DNA of 64,000 nt from Aurantiochytrium sp. KH105 (GCA_003116975.1 BGKB01000002.1:186001-250000), one strand, 5' to 3'. Positions 49,891 through 60,136 are shown, counted from the stretch's first letter. Program-made: numbers and translations. The notes: generated from the letters alone by a model not told the origin.

Positions 49891-51687
49891 ATGGGCGTGT
49901 TCGAGGTGCAGTCGCTGCGCGCCGCGCTGCTGGGCGAGGAGGAGGAGAAGATGGAGGCGTCGCAGGACGTGCGCGAGGTCGCCGCGACGCTGAAAAAGGC
50001 AGTGGACGACAAGGATGCAGCCGTCCTGACCCTGTGCGCGCGGCTCGGCGCCCGGGATACCGCGTACCAGAAGCGTGTGCGCGAAAAGGTGCTCCAAGGC
50101 GATGTCGAGGCCGCTCTGCAAAAGGCCGAGACCATGCTGGGCGCCAAGGACACCGCCTTTATTGCTGGCGACGAGCCTGGCGCCGACGACGTCGAGCTCC
50201 TGACGGGCCTCTATGTCCTATTTGGCCTGTGCATGCGCCCCGACCAGCGCGCCGCCATGAAGGCCCTCGACACCTGGTTCACCGCATGCCTCGCGCGTCG
50301 GGATATTGGCGGCTCGACCGCCCACGTCCTCGGCAAGGTCCGTGTCGGCGACCAGATTGACTGCTTTGCCGACTCGGCCGAGGTTCGCGTCGAAGCCGAC
50401 AAGACGAACCAGATCAACGCCAGCACCAAGAAGAAAAAGTCGCAGCGCCAGCTCGAAAAGGAGGCCAAGGCCAAGGGCGGTGCCGGCGCAGGCGCGACTG
50501 CCGCCGTGCCTGAAGCCAAGGCTTCGAACGAGTTTACGCCTGTCGACCCCGAGGCCTCCAAAGCCGACCGTATCGCTGCGACCAAGGATGCACTCGCCAA
50601 GGTCGGCGCCGATGTGTCCAGTCTCGAGGTAATCGAGCACCCCGTGGCCCATACCATGGCTGAGCTGCCTGACGAGATCCGCTCCAAGCCGGGTTACCTT
50701 TGCAAGAACCTCTTTCTCAAGGCGAAAAAGCCGCGCAAGAACGTTGCCGACGATTCGTGCATCTGGCTCGTCTCTGTGCCAGAGCAGGCCGAGGTCAACA
50801 TGAAGGAGCTCTCGCGGTCTCTTGGATACGCGCAGGACATGCGCCACGCCAAGCCCGAAGTTCTCTTTGAGACTCTCTCCATGAAGCCCGGCAGTGTGAC
50901 CCCGCTCGCGCTCATGAACGACAAGGAATGCAAGGTCAACGTTGTGCTCGACGCTGCTGCAGTGGCCTCTCCCACCGAAACTCTCTGGTTCCATCCGCTC
51001 ACCAACGAGGCGACTATGGCAGTTAAGGCCAAGGATCTTCTCGCTTTTATCGCTGCCACTGGCCGCAAGCCCGTCCTACACTCTTTTACCCACAAGGGTG
51101 CTGCTGATAATGCTGGTGCTGGTGCTGCCAAGGAATCTACCTCTGCATCGTCTTCTTCTGACCAGGCCAAACCTCTCGAGCTCTCGCACGACGAGGCACG
51201 GGCACGTCTTTGGGCTCGTCTCAAGGAGGCCGGTGTTGAGCCCTTTCGCGAGGAGAACCCGGATCTAGAGGCTAAGCGCCCTGTGGGCCACTCCACGCAC
51301 AACCTCTTTGTCAAGGACAAAAAGGCAAAGAAGCAGTACATGGTCTCCATGCGGCAGTCTGTTGAAATCAACCTCAAGGCGCTGGCCTCGCTGCTCGGCG
51401 CTCGCGAGGTTCGCTTTTCGTCGAGCACCAAAGAGTCATTTTGCCAGGAAAAGGGATGCATGTCCCTCCTTTCTCTTTACAACAACACGCAGGGCGATGT
51501 GATTCCCGCCATTGATGCCAAGCTCTTTGAGGAGAACCCTGTCATTCGCGTCTGCGTCGGCTGCGATGACCCGCTCAAGCACGATCAGCACAATGTTGCC
51601 GATGTGCCCGCTGAACTCATCAAGAAGCTTCTCGCCGAGAGCAACCACTGCGAGCCCATTTACCTCGATCTCGAGGAGGCCGCCTAA
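49891..51687 (+). CDS. Protein with GST-C-like N-terminus and two YbaK/ProX tRNA-editing domains
   Basis: 598 residues. About 1-120 is an all-helical segment resembling a GST C-terminal fold (LTGLYVLFGLCMRPDQRAAM). A Lys/Ala-rich linker follows (about 170-210). Domain A (about 223-395) and domain B (about 433-598) are both YbaK/aminoacyl-tRNA deacylase-like: each has an NLF-hydrophobic-K block (CKNLFLKAKK; THNLFVKDKKAKK), a downstream leucine-rich helix and an SVTPLAL- or CMSLLSL-type block. Such domains hydrolyse mischarged tRNAs such as Ala-tRNA-Pro. GST-like plus editing domains suggest attachment to a multi-synthetase complex, as in the trypanosomatid MARS complex; this is inference. An in-frame upstream ATG (49795) would add a Lys-rich leader; I prefer 49891. 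Confidence 0.82.
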   Translation: MGVFEVQSLRAALLGEEEEKMEASQDVREVAATLKKAVDDKDAAVLTLCARLGARDTAYQKRVREKVLQGDVEAALQKAETMLGAKDTAFIAGDEPGADDVELLTGLYVLFGLCMRPDQRAAMKALDTWFTACLARRDIGGSTAHVLGKVRVGDQIDCFADSAEVRVEADKTNQINASTKKKKSQRQLEKEAKAKGGAGAGATAAVPEAKASNEFTPVDPEASKADRIAATKDALAKVGADVSSLEVIEHPVAHTMAELPDEIRSKPGYLCKNLFLKAKKPRKNVADDSCIWLVSVPEQAEVNMKELSRSLGYAQDMRHAKPEVLFETLSMKPGSVTPLALMNDKECKVNVVLDAAAVASPTETLWFHPLTNEATMAVKAKDLLAFIAATGRKPVLHSFTHKGAADNAGAGAAKESTSASSSSDQAKPLELSHDEARARLWARLKEAGVEPFREENPDLEAKRPVGHSTHNLFVKDKKAKKQYMVSMRQSVEINLKALASLLGAREVRFSSSTKESFCQEKGCMSLLSLYNNTQGDVIPAIDAKLFEENPVIRVCVGCDDPLKHDQHNVADVPAELIKKLLAESNHCEPIYLDLEEAA

Positions 51688-51787
51688 TCATATTCAATGT
51701 GTCTCTCCCCATCTCTACGCTAATTCACATTTCTCCATTTTTTTCTTTTTTCGTTTTGTGCAGGGCTAGTCCCTCCCTTTCTTCCTC
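51688..51787. other. Short convergent intergenic region
   Basis: 100 bases between two converging stop codons, with a T-rich tract near 51738-51756. The two genes probably share or overlap their polyadenylation regions. Confidence 0.6.
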
Positions 51788-53218
51788 TCACTTGCGCACA
51801 GGCGATCCGACGCTTGAGCCAATAAAAAAGTCCATGTTGTGGTAGTCCTCGAGCATGGGGTTGTATCCCGATCGTGTCTCTGTGTAGGCAAAGTCGGCAA
51901 ACTCGCGCAAGAACGAGCTTTGTGTCCGCGTTTCCGCGTGCGCGTTCGCTCCGACGACGCTCTTGTACGCCGCCTGCAAGGCGAGAAAATCCGTCTGAAA
52001 AAAAATGTCGGCCGTGCCGAGAGGCACGAGATATGTCGAGTGGTCGACCGTGTTGCCCTTATCATTCTTGCTAGCCACAAGCGGCGCATTTCGAACGCCA
52101 AATACGCTTCCAGGCTCACCGCGCCGGCTGTGCATGGTCCATGTGGAGATTTCTGGGGGAGGCAGCATGTTAAAGTCCGCGGCGAGAACCTCGTGCTGCG
52201 GAAACTTTTGGGCCAGCGTGTCGATCATTTGCAGAGCCCCCGTCGGTACAAAAATGCCTCGCGCCGCGCTATCCTCGGGTGCTTGCTCTGACATGAGACG
52301 TCCCTTGGCAAGACTCTGACGCGCCCAATTGACAAGCTTCTCACCCAAAGAGCTTCCCTTTTCCCCTGCTGCCTCCGCGTCCGCGGGCGCAGCAGGTAAT
52401 TGGTGTGGGCCAAGAAAAGCTTCGGCTGCACGAATGGCCAACGGGTCAGAAAGAGGGCGCAAGTCTTCACGAAAGATATCTCCATTTTCATTGGCTGGAA
52501 CAACGTGCGTTTGATGCCATTCGTTGAGGTCCCCAGACTTGAAAATCCACCACGGTGTATCTGCGTCTCGAGATGCTGGACTGAGCTTGCGCACAAGCTT
52601 GTCGTGCGGCAAATTGTCAAGCACTTCAAGCGCAATCACAGCGCATGGTCCATCCTCACCATGGCCCTGAAACGAGCAAAAGTCCTCGTTGACGACTTCA
52701 AAGCGACCTGGGTGTGCAGCACCAAGAAGAGACTCTTGGCGCTCTGCCATGGCGTCACTGATTTCAATGAGCTTGTACTTTGTGCGCGCGTACACGCTCG
52801 GGGCACACTCTTTTATATAGTCGAGGACGTGGAGTGCATTTGTCCCGTTGCCACCGCCAATTTCCACGATTCGCAAATCATTCTTGGCCTTTGCACCTTT
52901 GCCTGCAGCCTGTGCTGCCGCACGACCAACGGCGCTCTTCTCCAAGAGATATCTTCCGAGCGCTCGCGAGTACCACGGGCGAAAGATTTCTGCAGGTGTG
53001 AGCCAGCTTTCGGCACGGGACTTGTACAACTTGTCGAGCTCGTTGATATAGCCAAAGTGGCCCTGCAAGGCGCGAAAGTCGACGGGCTCTGGCGGCGAAT
53101 ACACGCAGTCCACCTGACTAAAGTAGCCTTTGCCTTGTTCATACAGCGACCTCTTGATAAAGTCGCGGACGAGCACGCCTGGCGCAGCGAGCTTGGGCGC
53201 CGCCGAGGTCATGGCCAT
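51788..53218 (-). CDS. MidA/NDUFAF7-type SAM-dependent methyltransferase (DUF185)
   Basis: 476 residues. The fold is shown by the SAM-binding motif VEIGGGNGT (about residue 117-125) and the following YKLIEISDAM, then ALEVLDNLPHDKL (about 196-208), which matches the NEVLDNxPHD-type block of the eukaryotic branch. The N-terminal LYEQGKGYFSQ and a Trp-Tyr-Ser segment are also typical. NDUFAF7 methylates an arginine of a mitochondrial complex I subunit during assembly; other members of this branch have unknown targets, so function is only inferred. There is no clear mitochondrial leader: the N-terminus is short and Ala-rich. Two Mets begin the frame (MAMTSAAP). Confident as to family, not as to substrate. 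Confidence 0.82.
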   Translation of the reverse strand: MAMTSAAPKLAAPGVLVRDFIKRSLYEQGKGYFSQVDCVYSPPEPVDFRALQGHFGYINELDKLYKSRAESWLTPAEIFRPWYSRALGRYLLEKSAVGRAAAQAAGKGAKAKNDLRIVEIGGGNGTNALHVLDYIKECAPSVYARTKYKLIEISDAMAERQESLLGAAHPGRFEVVNEDFCSFQGHGEDGPCAVIALEVLDNLPHDKLVRKLSPASRDADTPWWIFKSGDLNEWHQTHVVPANENGDIFREDLRPLSDPLAIRAAEAFLGPHQLPAAPADAEAAGEKGSSLGEKLVNWARQSLAKGRLMSEQAPEDSAARGIFVPTGALQMIDTLAQKFPQHEVLAADFNMLPPPEISTWTMHSRRGEPGSVFGVRNAPLVASKNDKGNTVDHSTYLVPLGTADIFFQTDFLALQAAYKSVVGANAHAETRTQSSFLREFADFAYTETRSGYNPMLEDYHNMDFFIGSSVGSPVRK

Positions 53219-53672
53219 GGTTTCGCGTGGACGTGACAGAAACCGCGCTGTCCCGCTTGTCCAGTCTGTCTAGAAGAGGGTCTACCTCGGCAGGCGTTGC
53301 CGACGACCAGCTGCACCAGCGGGCAACCCGTCTTCCCACGCGTCTCTGGCGACGCGCGCAACGTGCTACGATCACCTAAGTGATAGATGATGGATGCTCT
53401 TTGCCACCACCATTTTTCACTGTCAGTCAGGCCGAGACTCATCTATCTCCCCGTCACTGTCAGCCAATCTGATGTTCAGGGGCAGGCCCTGACCGACACC
53501 CTGAAAAGGTGCGCAAGGCAGTGAGCGGCCGCAACTTTACTGTTGGTGTGGTTCGAGACATCGTAAAAAGAAGGCACAAGCAAAAGATGAGGAAAAGATT
53601 ATGGATGGCTGTGGATAAAAACAAACAGAACGTGTACACACATCTTCAGAATCATCACCCATGGTCAATTCA
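53219..53672. other. Intergenic, methyltransferase promoter and CDPK 3' UTR
   Basis: 454 bases; nothing coding seen. Confidence 0.55.
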
Positions 53673-55376
53673 TCATCTGAGGTAACGCTCATCGATAATT
53701 CCGCGCTCAACATCGGCATAGGCAAAGTTTTCCTCGGGAAGCGAGGAGATTGAGTCCATGGGCTGCAAAAATGCTTGCACAAGCACCGGCTCCGCGAAAA
53801 TACCCGCCTGGAACTCCTCAAAGCTGATGAGCTCGTCTCCGTTGACGTCGACGCGCTGAAAGATGCGCTCCAAGGTCTCAGAGGCGGTTTCGGGCGCAGC
53901 GCCAAGCAACGTCGAAAGGACCTTGCCGACATTCTGCTTGGAAATGTGGCCTGACCCATCTTCGTCGTAAATGTTAAAGCATAGTTCGAGGGCCTCCCGT
54001 TCGGACTTGCGCAGCACAGCGAGATTAACCAGAAAGGTGCGATAGTCAATCGCGCCAGCGCCATTGATGTCAAAGAGATCAAACATACGGTCAAAGGGCA
54101 CATCCTCGAAGCCAAGGCGGCGCATCGCCGAGTGAAACGAGGCGCGGTCGAGCTGCTCCTCGAAAGCATGCAGCTGGAAGGAGGCACGGATCCGCTGGAG
54201 TTCCTCGAGATTGAAGCAATTTGCTTCCGAAGAGTCCACAAGGGTCTGCAGGCGGCGGCGCATGCCGAGCTGAGCGCCCCAAATGACGGCCATGGCCGCT
54301 GCGCGGAAACGCTGTTTGGCGCGGAGCTTCTTCATCTGGTCCAGCGTCGAGTCGAGCTCGGCGCTCGGCGCGTTCTTCATCCAGCGGTGCGCAAGTACTT
54401 CCTCGCAGGTGAGCCGCTTCGTGGGGTCCGTCACGAGCATACGGCTGACGAGATCCTTGGCATCCTTGGAGATGTTGCCCCACTGCTCGGCGTGAAACTC
54501 GTATTGGCCGCGGCGAATCTGCTTGAAAAGCTCGCGCACGTTCTCGTGATAAAAGGGCGGGTAACCGACCAAGAGAATGTACAGGATGACGCCCATGGAC
54601 CAAATGTCGCACGGCTCGCCGTAAAAGGGCCCTCGCGGCTGGATCGAGACCACCTCGGGCGCAACGTAGTTCGGGGTCCCCACGACCGTCTTGTGAACAT
54701 CGGGCCACTCGGTGACCATGGCGAGACCAAAGTCTGTAATTTTAACCTCGGCGTCCTCCGCGTCGCTGCTAAAGACCAGGTTCTCGGGTTTGAGATCGCG
54801 GTGCAGGATCCCGGCCTTGTGGAGCGTTTGCACCGCGCGCATAATTTTGATCATGAGATGCGCGGCGTCTTGCTCCGTGTACCGCTGGCGTGCCACGATC
54901 CGGTCAAAGAGCTCCTTCCCCTCGAGCACCTCCATGACGATGGCCAGTCGGTTTTCTTCTCGAACAACGTCCTTGATGACGATAAGGTTGGTCGTGTCGC
55001 AGCGCTCGCGGATGCGCTGCATGATTTTGATCTCATTCTCAAGAATTCGCTCCTGGCGCTGTTGCTCTGAGACGGAGAGCGAGGAGAACTGGATCACTTT
55101 GATGGCCACCGTCTCCCCAGACGCGAGGTGCTTGCCGCGGTACACCACGGAGAAGGCGCCCTTGCCGAGTTCGTCCTTGACCTCGTACAGGTCCTTGATC
55201 TTGCGGATTTGCTTCGAGTTCGCGAGCGCCAGCCTGCCGTCGAGGACCTCCGCGCCGCGACGGGCCGTGCTGGCGCCGACGCCCGCCGCGGGCGCGCCCG
55301 GCGGCGCGCTGGCCGCCTGCTCGCCCGCGCCGAGACTGGACATGACCGCCGACAGCGCGCCGCTCACGGCCGCCAT
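53673..55376 (-). CDS. Calcium-dependent protein kinase (CDPK-like) with C-terminal EF hands
   Basis: 567 residues from ATG 55376. A Ser/Thr kinase domain spans about 60-330: GKGAFSVVY (glycine loop), VAIKVI (ATP-binding Lys), HRDLKPEN (catalytic loop), DFGLA and APEVV are all intact. A junction of about 100 basic/amphipathic residues follows, then EF-hand-like loops near 450-540. The first (DINGAGAIDYRT) and second (DEDGSGHISKQN) lack the final Glu and the third (DVNGDELISFEE) is canonical. This is the CDPK/CaMK plan, in which calcium binding relieves autoinhibition. The frame is open upstream to 55679, but that is Arg/Ala low complexity. There is no N-terminal MGC-type acylation signal at the chosen start. 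Substrates unknown. Confidence 0.9.
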   Translation of the reverse strand: MAAVSGALSAVMSSLGAGEQAASAPPGAPAAGVGASTARRGAEVLDGRLALANSKQIRKIKDLYEVKDELGKGAFSVVYRGKHLASGETVAIKVIQFSSLSVSEQQRQERILENEIKIMQRIRERCDTTNLIVIKDVVREENRLAIVMEVLEGKELFDRIVARQRYTEQDAAHLMIKIMRAVQTLHKAGILHRDLKPENLVFSSDAEDAEVKITDFGLAMVTEWPDVHKTVVGTPNYVAPEVVSIQPRGPFYGEPCDIWSMGVILYILLVGYPPFYHENVRELFKQIRRGQYEFHAEQWGNISKDAKDLVSRMLVTDPTKRLTCEEVLAHRWMKNAPSAELDSTLDQMKKLRAKQRFRAAAMAVIWGAQLGMRRRLQTLVDSSEANCFNLEELQRIRASFQLHAFEEQLDRASFHSAMRRLGFEDVPFDRMFDLFDINGAGAIDYRTFLVNLAVLRKSEREALELCFNIYDEDGSGHISKQNVGKVLSTLLGAAPETASETLERIFQRVDVNGDELISFEEFQAGIFAEPVLVQAFLQPMDSISSLPEENFAYADVERGIIDERYLR

Positions 55377-56613
55377 CCACGACGCCCGCGGGCCCGCCTC
55401 CTCGCCGCGCGCTCGCCGGGGCTCGCCCCGCGCCGCGCCGCGCCGCGCTCCGCTCCGCGCGCCCGCCCCGCCTCGCGCCTGCGCAGAGCCTCTCGGAGTC
55501 CTCGCGCTCGAGCTCGTTCTCGTTCTGCAGCGCCGTCGATGAACCAAATCAATCAGACCAAACCAATCTACCGCGCCCTTATCCTGGCCCGCCCGCAAAC
55601 CCGCGTGCCCAGACACGCCCGACCGCGACGCGACGCGATGCGGGATTGGGCCGCTCTCCGACGGAGCGGCGCCGTGCACACGGGCACGGCCTCGCCGCGG
55701 CCATCAATCACCGTGGCCGCGACATGCAGTGACCATGGCCATCTCGCGAGGACCTCGCTGAGGCACAAGCGCACGCCGCGGCTCCAGCACGTGAGGCGCG
55801 CGTGAGGCGCACGCACTGCACTAGCAGCCGCACGCAGCACGACGCTGCCATCGGGAGGAGAAGAGAGCAGCGCAATTTCGCGCCGTTGGCGGCGACGAAG
55901 ACGTGGATGCGGAGGCGGATGCGGATGCGGATGTGGATGTGGATGTGGATGACGATGAGGATGTCATGGCATGGGCTGCTGCTGCTGCATGCTCTGCGCT
56001 GCGTGGCGCTCTTATGAGGCTCGAGGCTGGATGTGGAGTGGCGAGCGAGGCCTCCGGCCAGCGCGCAGGTGTGGTGGACGACGTACGCACGTGCGCAAGG
56101 TTGTTCTTGCGACATTGATCGATTGATCGATCGATCGATCTCGCGAGGGGCCCAGTGACTCACATGACGCACATAAAGAGGAGGCAATGAGCGAGCCACA
56201 GCCGCAACCAGCAGCAGCGGAAGGAAAAGTAATCTCGGGCTGCGTTTGTCGGGACAACCGGCTAGCTTCGCTGGCTAGCTTGGCTGACTAGCTAGAAGGG
56301 TGATGAGGATGCATGCATGTGGCAGTTAGTAGGTGAAAACAAGCCTTTGAGTCGGGGATGAGCTCGCGCTGCACTGCACTGCAGTACACTGGACTGGCAG
56401 AGGAAGTTCGAGTTACAGCCACCTTTCCGTGACAAGCACATGTAGTGAATGGGTGGCAAGCAGAGCAGAGATCGCGAGCTGTTTGGCCCCGACTGTAAGG
56501 AAGAGAAAAGAGTAACAACTTGATATAAAGTTAAATGCTATCTGCATCGGAAGCAAAAGAGACTTTTCGTCTCAACATCTCTCAATCTGTCGAGAGTACT
56601 TCTAGTGCGAGAT
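55377..56613. other. Intergenic, CDPK promoter with hexamer repeats
   Basis: No credible gene. GATGCG/GATGTG hexamers run through about 55904-55963, and ATCG tetramers at about 56117-56140. The last 250 bases are the 3' UTR side of the reductase gene. Confidence 0.55.
55904..55963. repeat. GGATGC/GGATGT hexanucleotide repeat
   Basis: About nine imperfect copies, grading from GGATGC to GGATGT to GATGAC variants. Confidence 0.85.
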
Positions 56614-57720
56614 TCACGAATCAGCAGTCTTGGGCCACTCGGGAGAAGGCATGGACGTGAACTTGGCGGCAAACTTTTCGGTCATTTTAAAGCCCTCCAC
56701 GCCATAGAAAATGCAACCAATAGCGTGCTGCTCGATCGAGTCGCGCACATCGTGAAAACTAAGACCAAGTTCCTCGCGAACCTTGGCGTTATTGACGCGC
56801 GCCGCAGGCTTGCCGATTTGTGGAAGAATCTCTCTCACGGCGCCGTCAAAGTGGCTGATTATCCAGAGCAGCGCGTAGGGAAGCTTGCGCGTTGGCGGCT
56901 TGTAGCCATACTCGTTAAGAGCCGCTGCAATAATCTTGGAGATATCGAGGAAATTCATGGGCTCATTCACCAGAGCGTAACGCTGACCTGCAGCGGCAGC
57001 TTCCGACATGGCAAGGACGTGCGCGCGCGCAACATCTCGTACATCAACAAGAGAGGTTGCCATGATTGGCACTCCGGGCATTTCGCGCATGGTCAAACGG
57101 CGAATCAGCTCGTGGCTTGAGGCCCAAGCCGCAGAGAGAGGCGGACCCACAACGAGGGTTGGGCAGATGGTGGAAAGCTCGAAGCAGCCCGGATTATCCT
57201 CAACAAACTTCCACGCCGCGCGCTCTGCCATGGTTTTCGATTTTGCATATGGCTGAACAGCATCCTCATCGGTCCAGAGCGACTCGGGCTTGTCCTCTAG
57301 CTCCTCATTCGAATGTCCACCGGCAACGGCGGCCATCGAGCTTGTGACAACCACGCGCTTCACCGTGCCCGCCTGCTTGGCAGCCCGCAGAACGTTGAGC
57401 GTGCCTTCACGAGCAGGCTTGTAAAGCTTTTCCTCGGCTTCTGCCGGCTTGCACGCCAGTAGAAACGGGCTCGCCACGTGCGCCACATAGTCGCAGCCCT
57501 CGCAGGCCGGGACCCAGCTCTCCGCGTTGCCCAGGTCTGCCTCCACGAGCTCCAGCGCAGCGCCCTCTGTTATCCATTCCTGAAGATGCGAGGCTTTGCT
57601 CAGGCTGCGCACCGTCCCGCGCACCCGGTAGCCTTCGAGCAAAAACGCCTGCACCACGTGGCTCCCAATGTACCCCGTCGCGCCCGACACGAGCACCAGG
57701 CCCTTGTTCCCGGCGCTCAT
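56614..57720 (-). CDS. Extended short-chain dehydrogenase, dihydroflavonol/cinnamoyl-CoA reductase-like
   Basis: 368 residues. The N-terminal nucleotide motif is SGATGYIGSHVV (GxxGxxG), with Arg residues after the second strand (TVRSLSK) favouring NADP(H). The catalytic Ser block is VVTSSMAAV and the Tyr-Lys pair is YAKSK. VDVRDVARAHVLAM is the conserved segment that follows in DFR/CCR/aldehyde-reductase members. Such enzymes reduce ketones or aldehydes; the thraustochytrid substrate is unknown, and a sterol, methylglyoxal or cinnamaldehyde-like substrate are alternatives. The stop is TGA at 56614-56616. ATG 57720 is the first Met of the frame and starts right before the Rossmann fold. Confidence 0.9.
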   Translation of the reverse strand: MSAGNKGLVLVSGATGYIGSHVVQAFLLEGYRVRGTVRSLSKASHLQEWITEGAALELVEADLGNAESWVPACEGCDYVAHVASPFLLACKPAEAEEKLYKPAREGTLNVLRAAKQAGTVKRVVVTSSMAAVAGGHSNEELEDKPESLWTDEDAVQPYAKSKTMAERAAWKFVEDNPGCFELSTICPTLVVGPPLSAAWASSHELIRRLTMREMPGVPIMATSLVDVRDVARAHVLAMSEAAAAGQRYALVNEPMNFLDISKIIAAALNEYGYKPPTRKLPYALLWIISHFDGAVREILPQIGKPAARVNNAKVREELGLSFHDVRDSIEQHAIGCIFYGVEGFKMTEKFAAKFTSMPSPEWPKTADS

Positions 57721-58187
57721 CCTGCGCAGCTTCGCTGTCTTGCCTGTCTTCGTAATCTCCCGTGTTACGAGTTTGCTTCGTACGTACTACCGCGACACTT
57801 GTTGCAAGTGGATTCTTTGTTCACCGGTACTATTTGCCAGCGGACCACACACACACAGGGCGTCGATCCATGGCAAGAACAACATCCAAGCTCGAGGCGG
57901 GCGGGCGGGCCGGACGAACGAACGAACGAGAAAGATTAACTTCGGGGCGAACTTCGCGCAGATGCGATGACTATATTTTTGCAAAGAAGGGTCGTGGCCG
58001 AGCAGGATCGATGACTATTTTACAAGATACAAGGGTCGTGGCCATCTGCGAAGATGACTGAACCTCGCTGGCACATATGGGGGTCATTCAAACGTGAGTC
58101 GCACCTACGGGGAGTTCTTAGGAAAGACACGCATCTCTGCTGGGGTTGAGGGCTCGAAGCCATGTGAAGACACCAACTCGTAAATTA
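57721..58187. other. Intergenic between reductase and membrane-protein genes
   Basis: 467 bases, no gene seen. Near 57962-58045 the phrase AAGGGTCGTGGCC occurs twice, 58 bases apart, with ATGACTATTTT also repeated. Confidence 0.5.
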
Positions 58188-59324
58188 TTAATCATGATTT
58201 CTGCGAAGAAGCAGATCTTTGAGAGGTATTGCTACTCGGCCTGACGACTCTGCACGCACTGAAGCGTCTGTTGTGCCGGCCAGTGCAGAGTCGCCGAGCG
58301 TATTGTAGTTGGTCGAGACCACCTCGCTTACAAACGTTTGCATTGCGTGATGCTTTTTATGGTGACCGCGAGACCGGTTTGCCACAACAGCGCGTCCTGC
58401 GATGCGTGTGGCGCCCTCGAAAACGGCGGCTCCCATGTTGGCTGTCGTGACCTGAATAACGACAAGGGGGCTGGCCCATGGCCAGATGCAAAGAACAAGC
58501 GCAAAGATGCTGTTCAGGCAGATGAACCCGAAAAGAGCTCGAGCACCAAGACGCGTGTTGGCGATGATTCGCGATAACTTTGTGCGAATGCTGTCCTCGT
58601 TTGGATTCAACCGATTGCTCGTCTCTGTGACCACATCGACGAAGCCATGAGAAAGAAGAACGACCAGCAAACCCGCAATACACATGGTACTTGCCGTTGA
58701 AGCCGCATAGAGAAGGAACCAGATCTGAGACCGATTGGCAAATAAACCCCAGGGCGCGAGCACGTGAATGAAAAGGAGTCCCAGAGGCACGTGAACGCGT
58801 CCGCAAAAACGACCGATCTCAATAACACGGCTTCTAGAGCTGACCCGAACTCCAAGAAGAATGGAAATGTTCTGCAAAAAGAACCTTGCCACGTAAATGA
58901 GGTACGGCCAGATGAAGAATCCACTTAGCGAGAAGAAAAGCGTCTTGAAAAAATGGTCGCCAATCTTTTCGCTATGCCATACTAAAAAGGCTATTGAGTT
59001 GACGAAAATGTTCACACTCACCATGAGACCAAGCTCATGATAGCGAAGCGTGCGCTTAAAAGGGTTTCTACACCTTTTCTGATAGATGGCAGAAAGTCTA
59101 CGGGTCTTCACAAGCTCCACAACGCGCAGCATAAGATTGAGAGCCGAGATGATCAGCGTTGTAACAAGAATGGCGTAGTGTAGTCTTTGAGGAACCACGC
59201 AGTCGCTCTTGGACTGCAGCCAAAAGTCGCCCGACGAGAGGTAGTGCGACGAGCAGACACAAGCGTGCTCCACGCACTCCCCGCCATAGCTGCAAGCTGG
59301 AAAAGGCCAGTGCGCATCACACAT
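58188..59324 (-). CDS. EGF-like, six- or seven-pass membrane protein of unknown function
   Basis: 378 residues. The N-terminus is a Cys-rich EGF-like module (CSYGGECVEHACVC) within the first 43 residues. Hydrophobic helices follow at about 48-72, 93-115, 122-150, 172-195, 198-225 and one long stretch at about 258-297, then a basic/Ser-rich cytosolic tail of about 80 residues. The topology recalls seven-pass receptors, but I recognise no GPCR signature. There is no signal peptide although the EGF-like module should be extracellular, and an in-frame stop lies shortly upstream of the Met. An upstream exon may therefore be missing, or the start may be internal to a longer spliced gene. Not assigned to a named family. 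Confidence 0.7.
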   Translation of the reverse strand: MCDAHWPFPACSYGGECVEHACVCSSHYLSSGDFWLQSKSDCVVPQRLHYAILVTTLIISALNLMLRVVELVKTRRLSAIYQKRCRNPFKRTLRYHELGLMVSVNIFVNSIAFLVWHSEKIGDHFFKTLFFSLSGFFIWPYLIYVARFFLQNISILLGVRVSSRSRVIEIGRFCGRVHVPLGLLFIHVLAPWGLFANRSQIWFLLYAASTASTMCIAGLLVVLLSHGFVDVVTETSNRLNPNEDSIRTKLSRIIANTRLGARALFGFICLNSIFALVLCIWPWASPLVVIQVTTANMGAAVFEGATRIAGRAVVANRSRGHHKKHHAMQTFVSEVVSTNYNTLGDSALAGTTDASVRAESSGRVAIPLKDLLLRRNHD

Positions 59325-60136
59325 GCTCGCACTTGCCCTAAGTTGCCACTTTCTTCAGTAAGCATGTCGCATTCCGGCTCTACTCGTAGTCTTGCGTGCG
59401 CCCCACCTCCGCCGCCTCATTTCTTTCATGTTCTATTGCGTTCTCGAGAGAAAGACGGATCATAACTCTGACACGCGCACCGTCGACGGACGAGGGAGAC
59501 TCAACGGTACGATCTGTTTAGGGCCTAGGCCCCCTCCCTGGACCAAAGTCAATCATCTGTTGGACACGTCCCGTCTCACCGAAAGGGTCTGGTAGTGATT
59601 CTTTTGCCAAGTCGTCGACGGTCGAAAGAGACTTTTTTTTTCTCCAACGGTATACAACAAACTCCCGCACAAAGCAAGCTCGGACAGACGTTCCCTCTCG
59701 GAGGCTTATTCTATTCTGCGGGCGTCTCTTGCTGGATAGCAGGAGGCTCCTTTGTCGTGCAACAGCACGATTCTTTGCGAGCCATGTGTCCTGTCCGAAA
59801 CGACCCCGCAAATTCGTGGCCTTGTGTGCGTGTGTAACGAAGGACAAAAGGACATCAAGGACACAAAAACTGGCTTTCAACGGCACAATCGTTACTACCA
59901 GGCCTATGGAAGGTCAAAGGCTAGACAAGGCGGGTTCTCATGCGACCAGCAATCATCCATCTCCGCCTGCGCGTAGCTGCCAGGACAAGCAAGGAAGCAC
60001 GACGAGGCTTACCTCCCAATCATTCATTCATTTATTCAATCAATTACTCTATCACAACGTTAAGCCAAGCCAAAGAAAGCGACCCTCGTCAATTAGCCTC
60101 ATCAGGCACTGTCTCCACCTTTAGCACCGCACTACC
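59325..60136. other. Intergenic, no gene recognised
   Basis: About 800 bases. The left 100 bases are the likely promoter of the membrane-protein gene. No domain-bearing frame is present on either strand. Confidence 0.5.
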
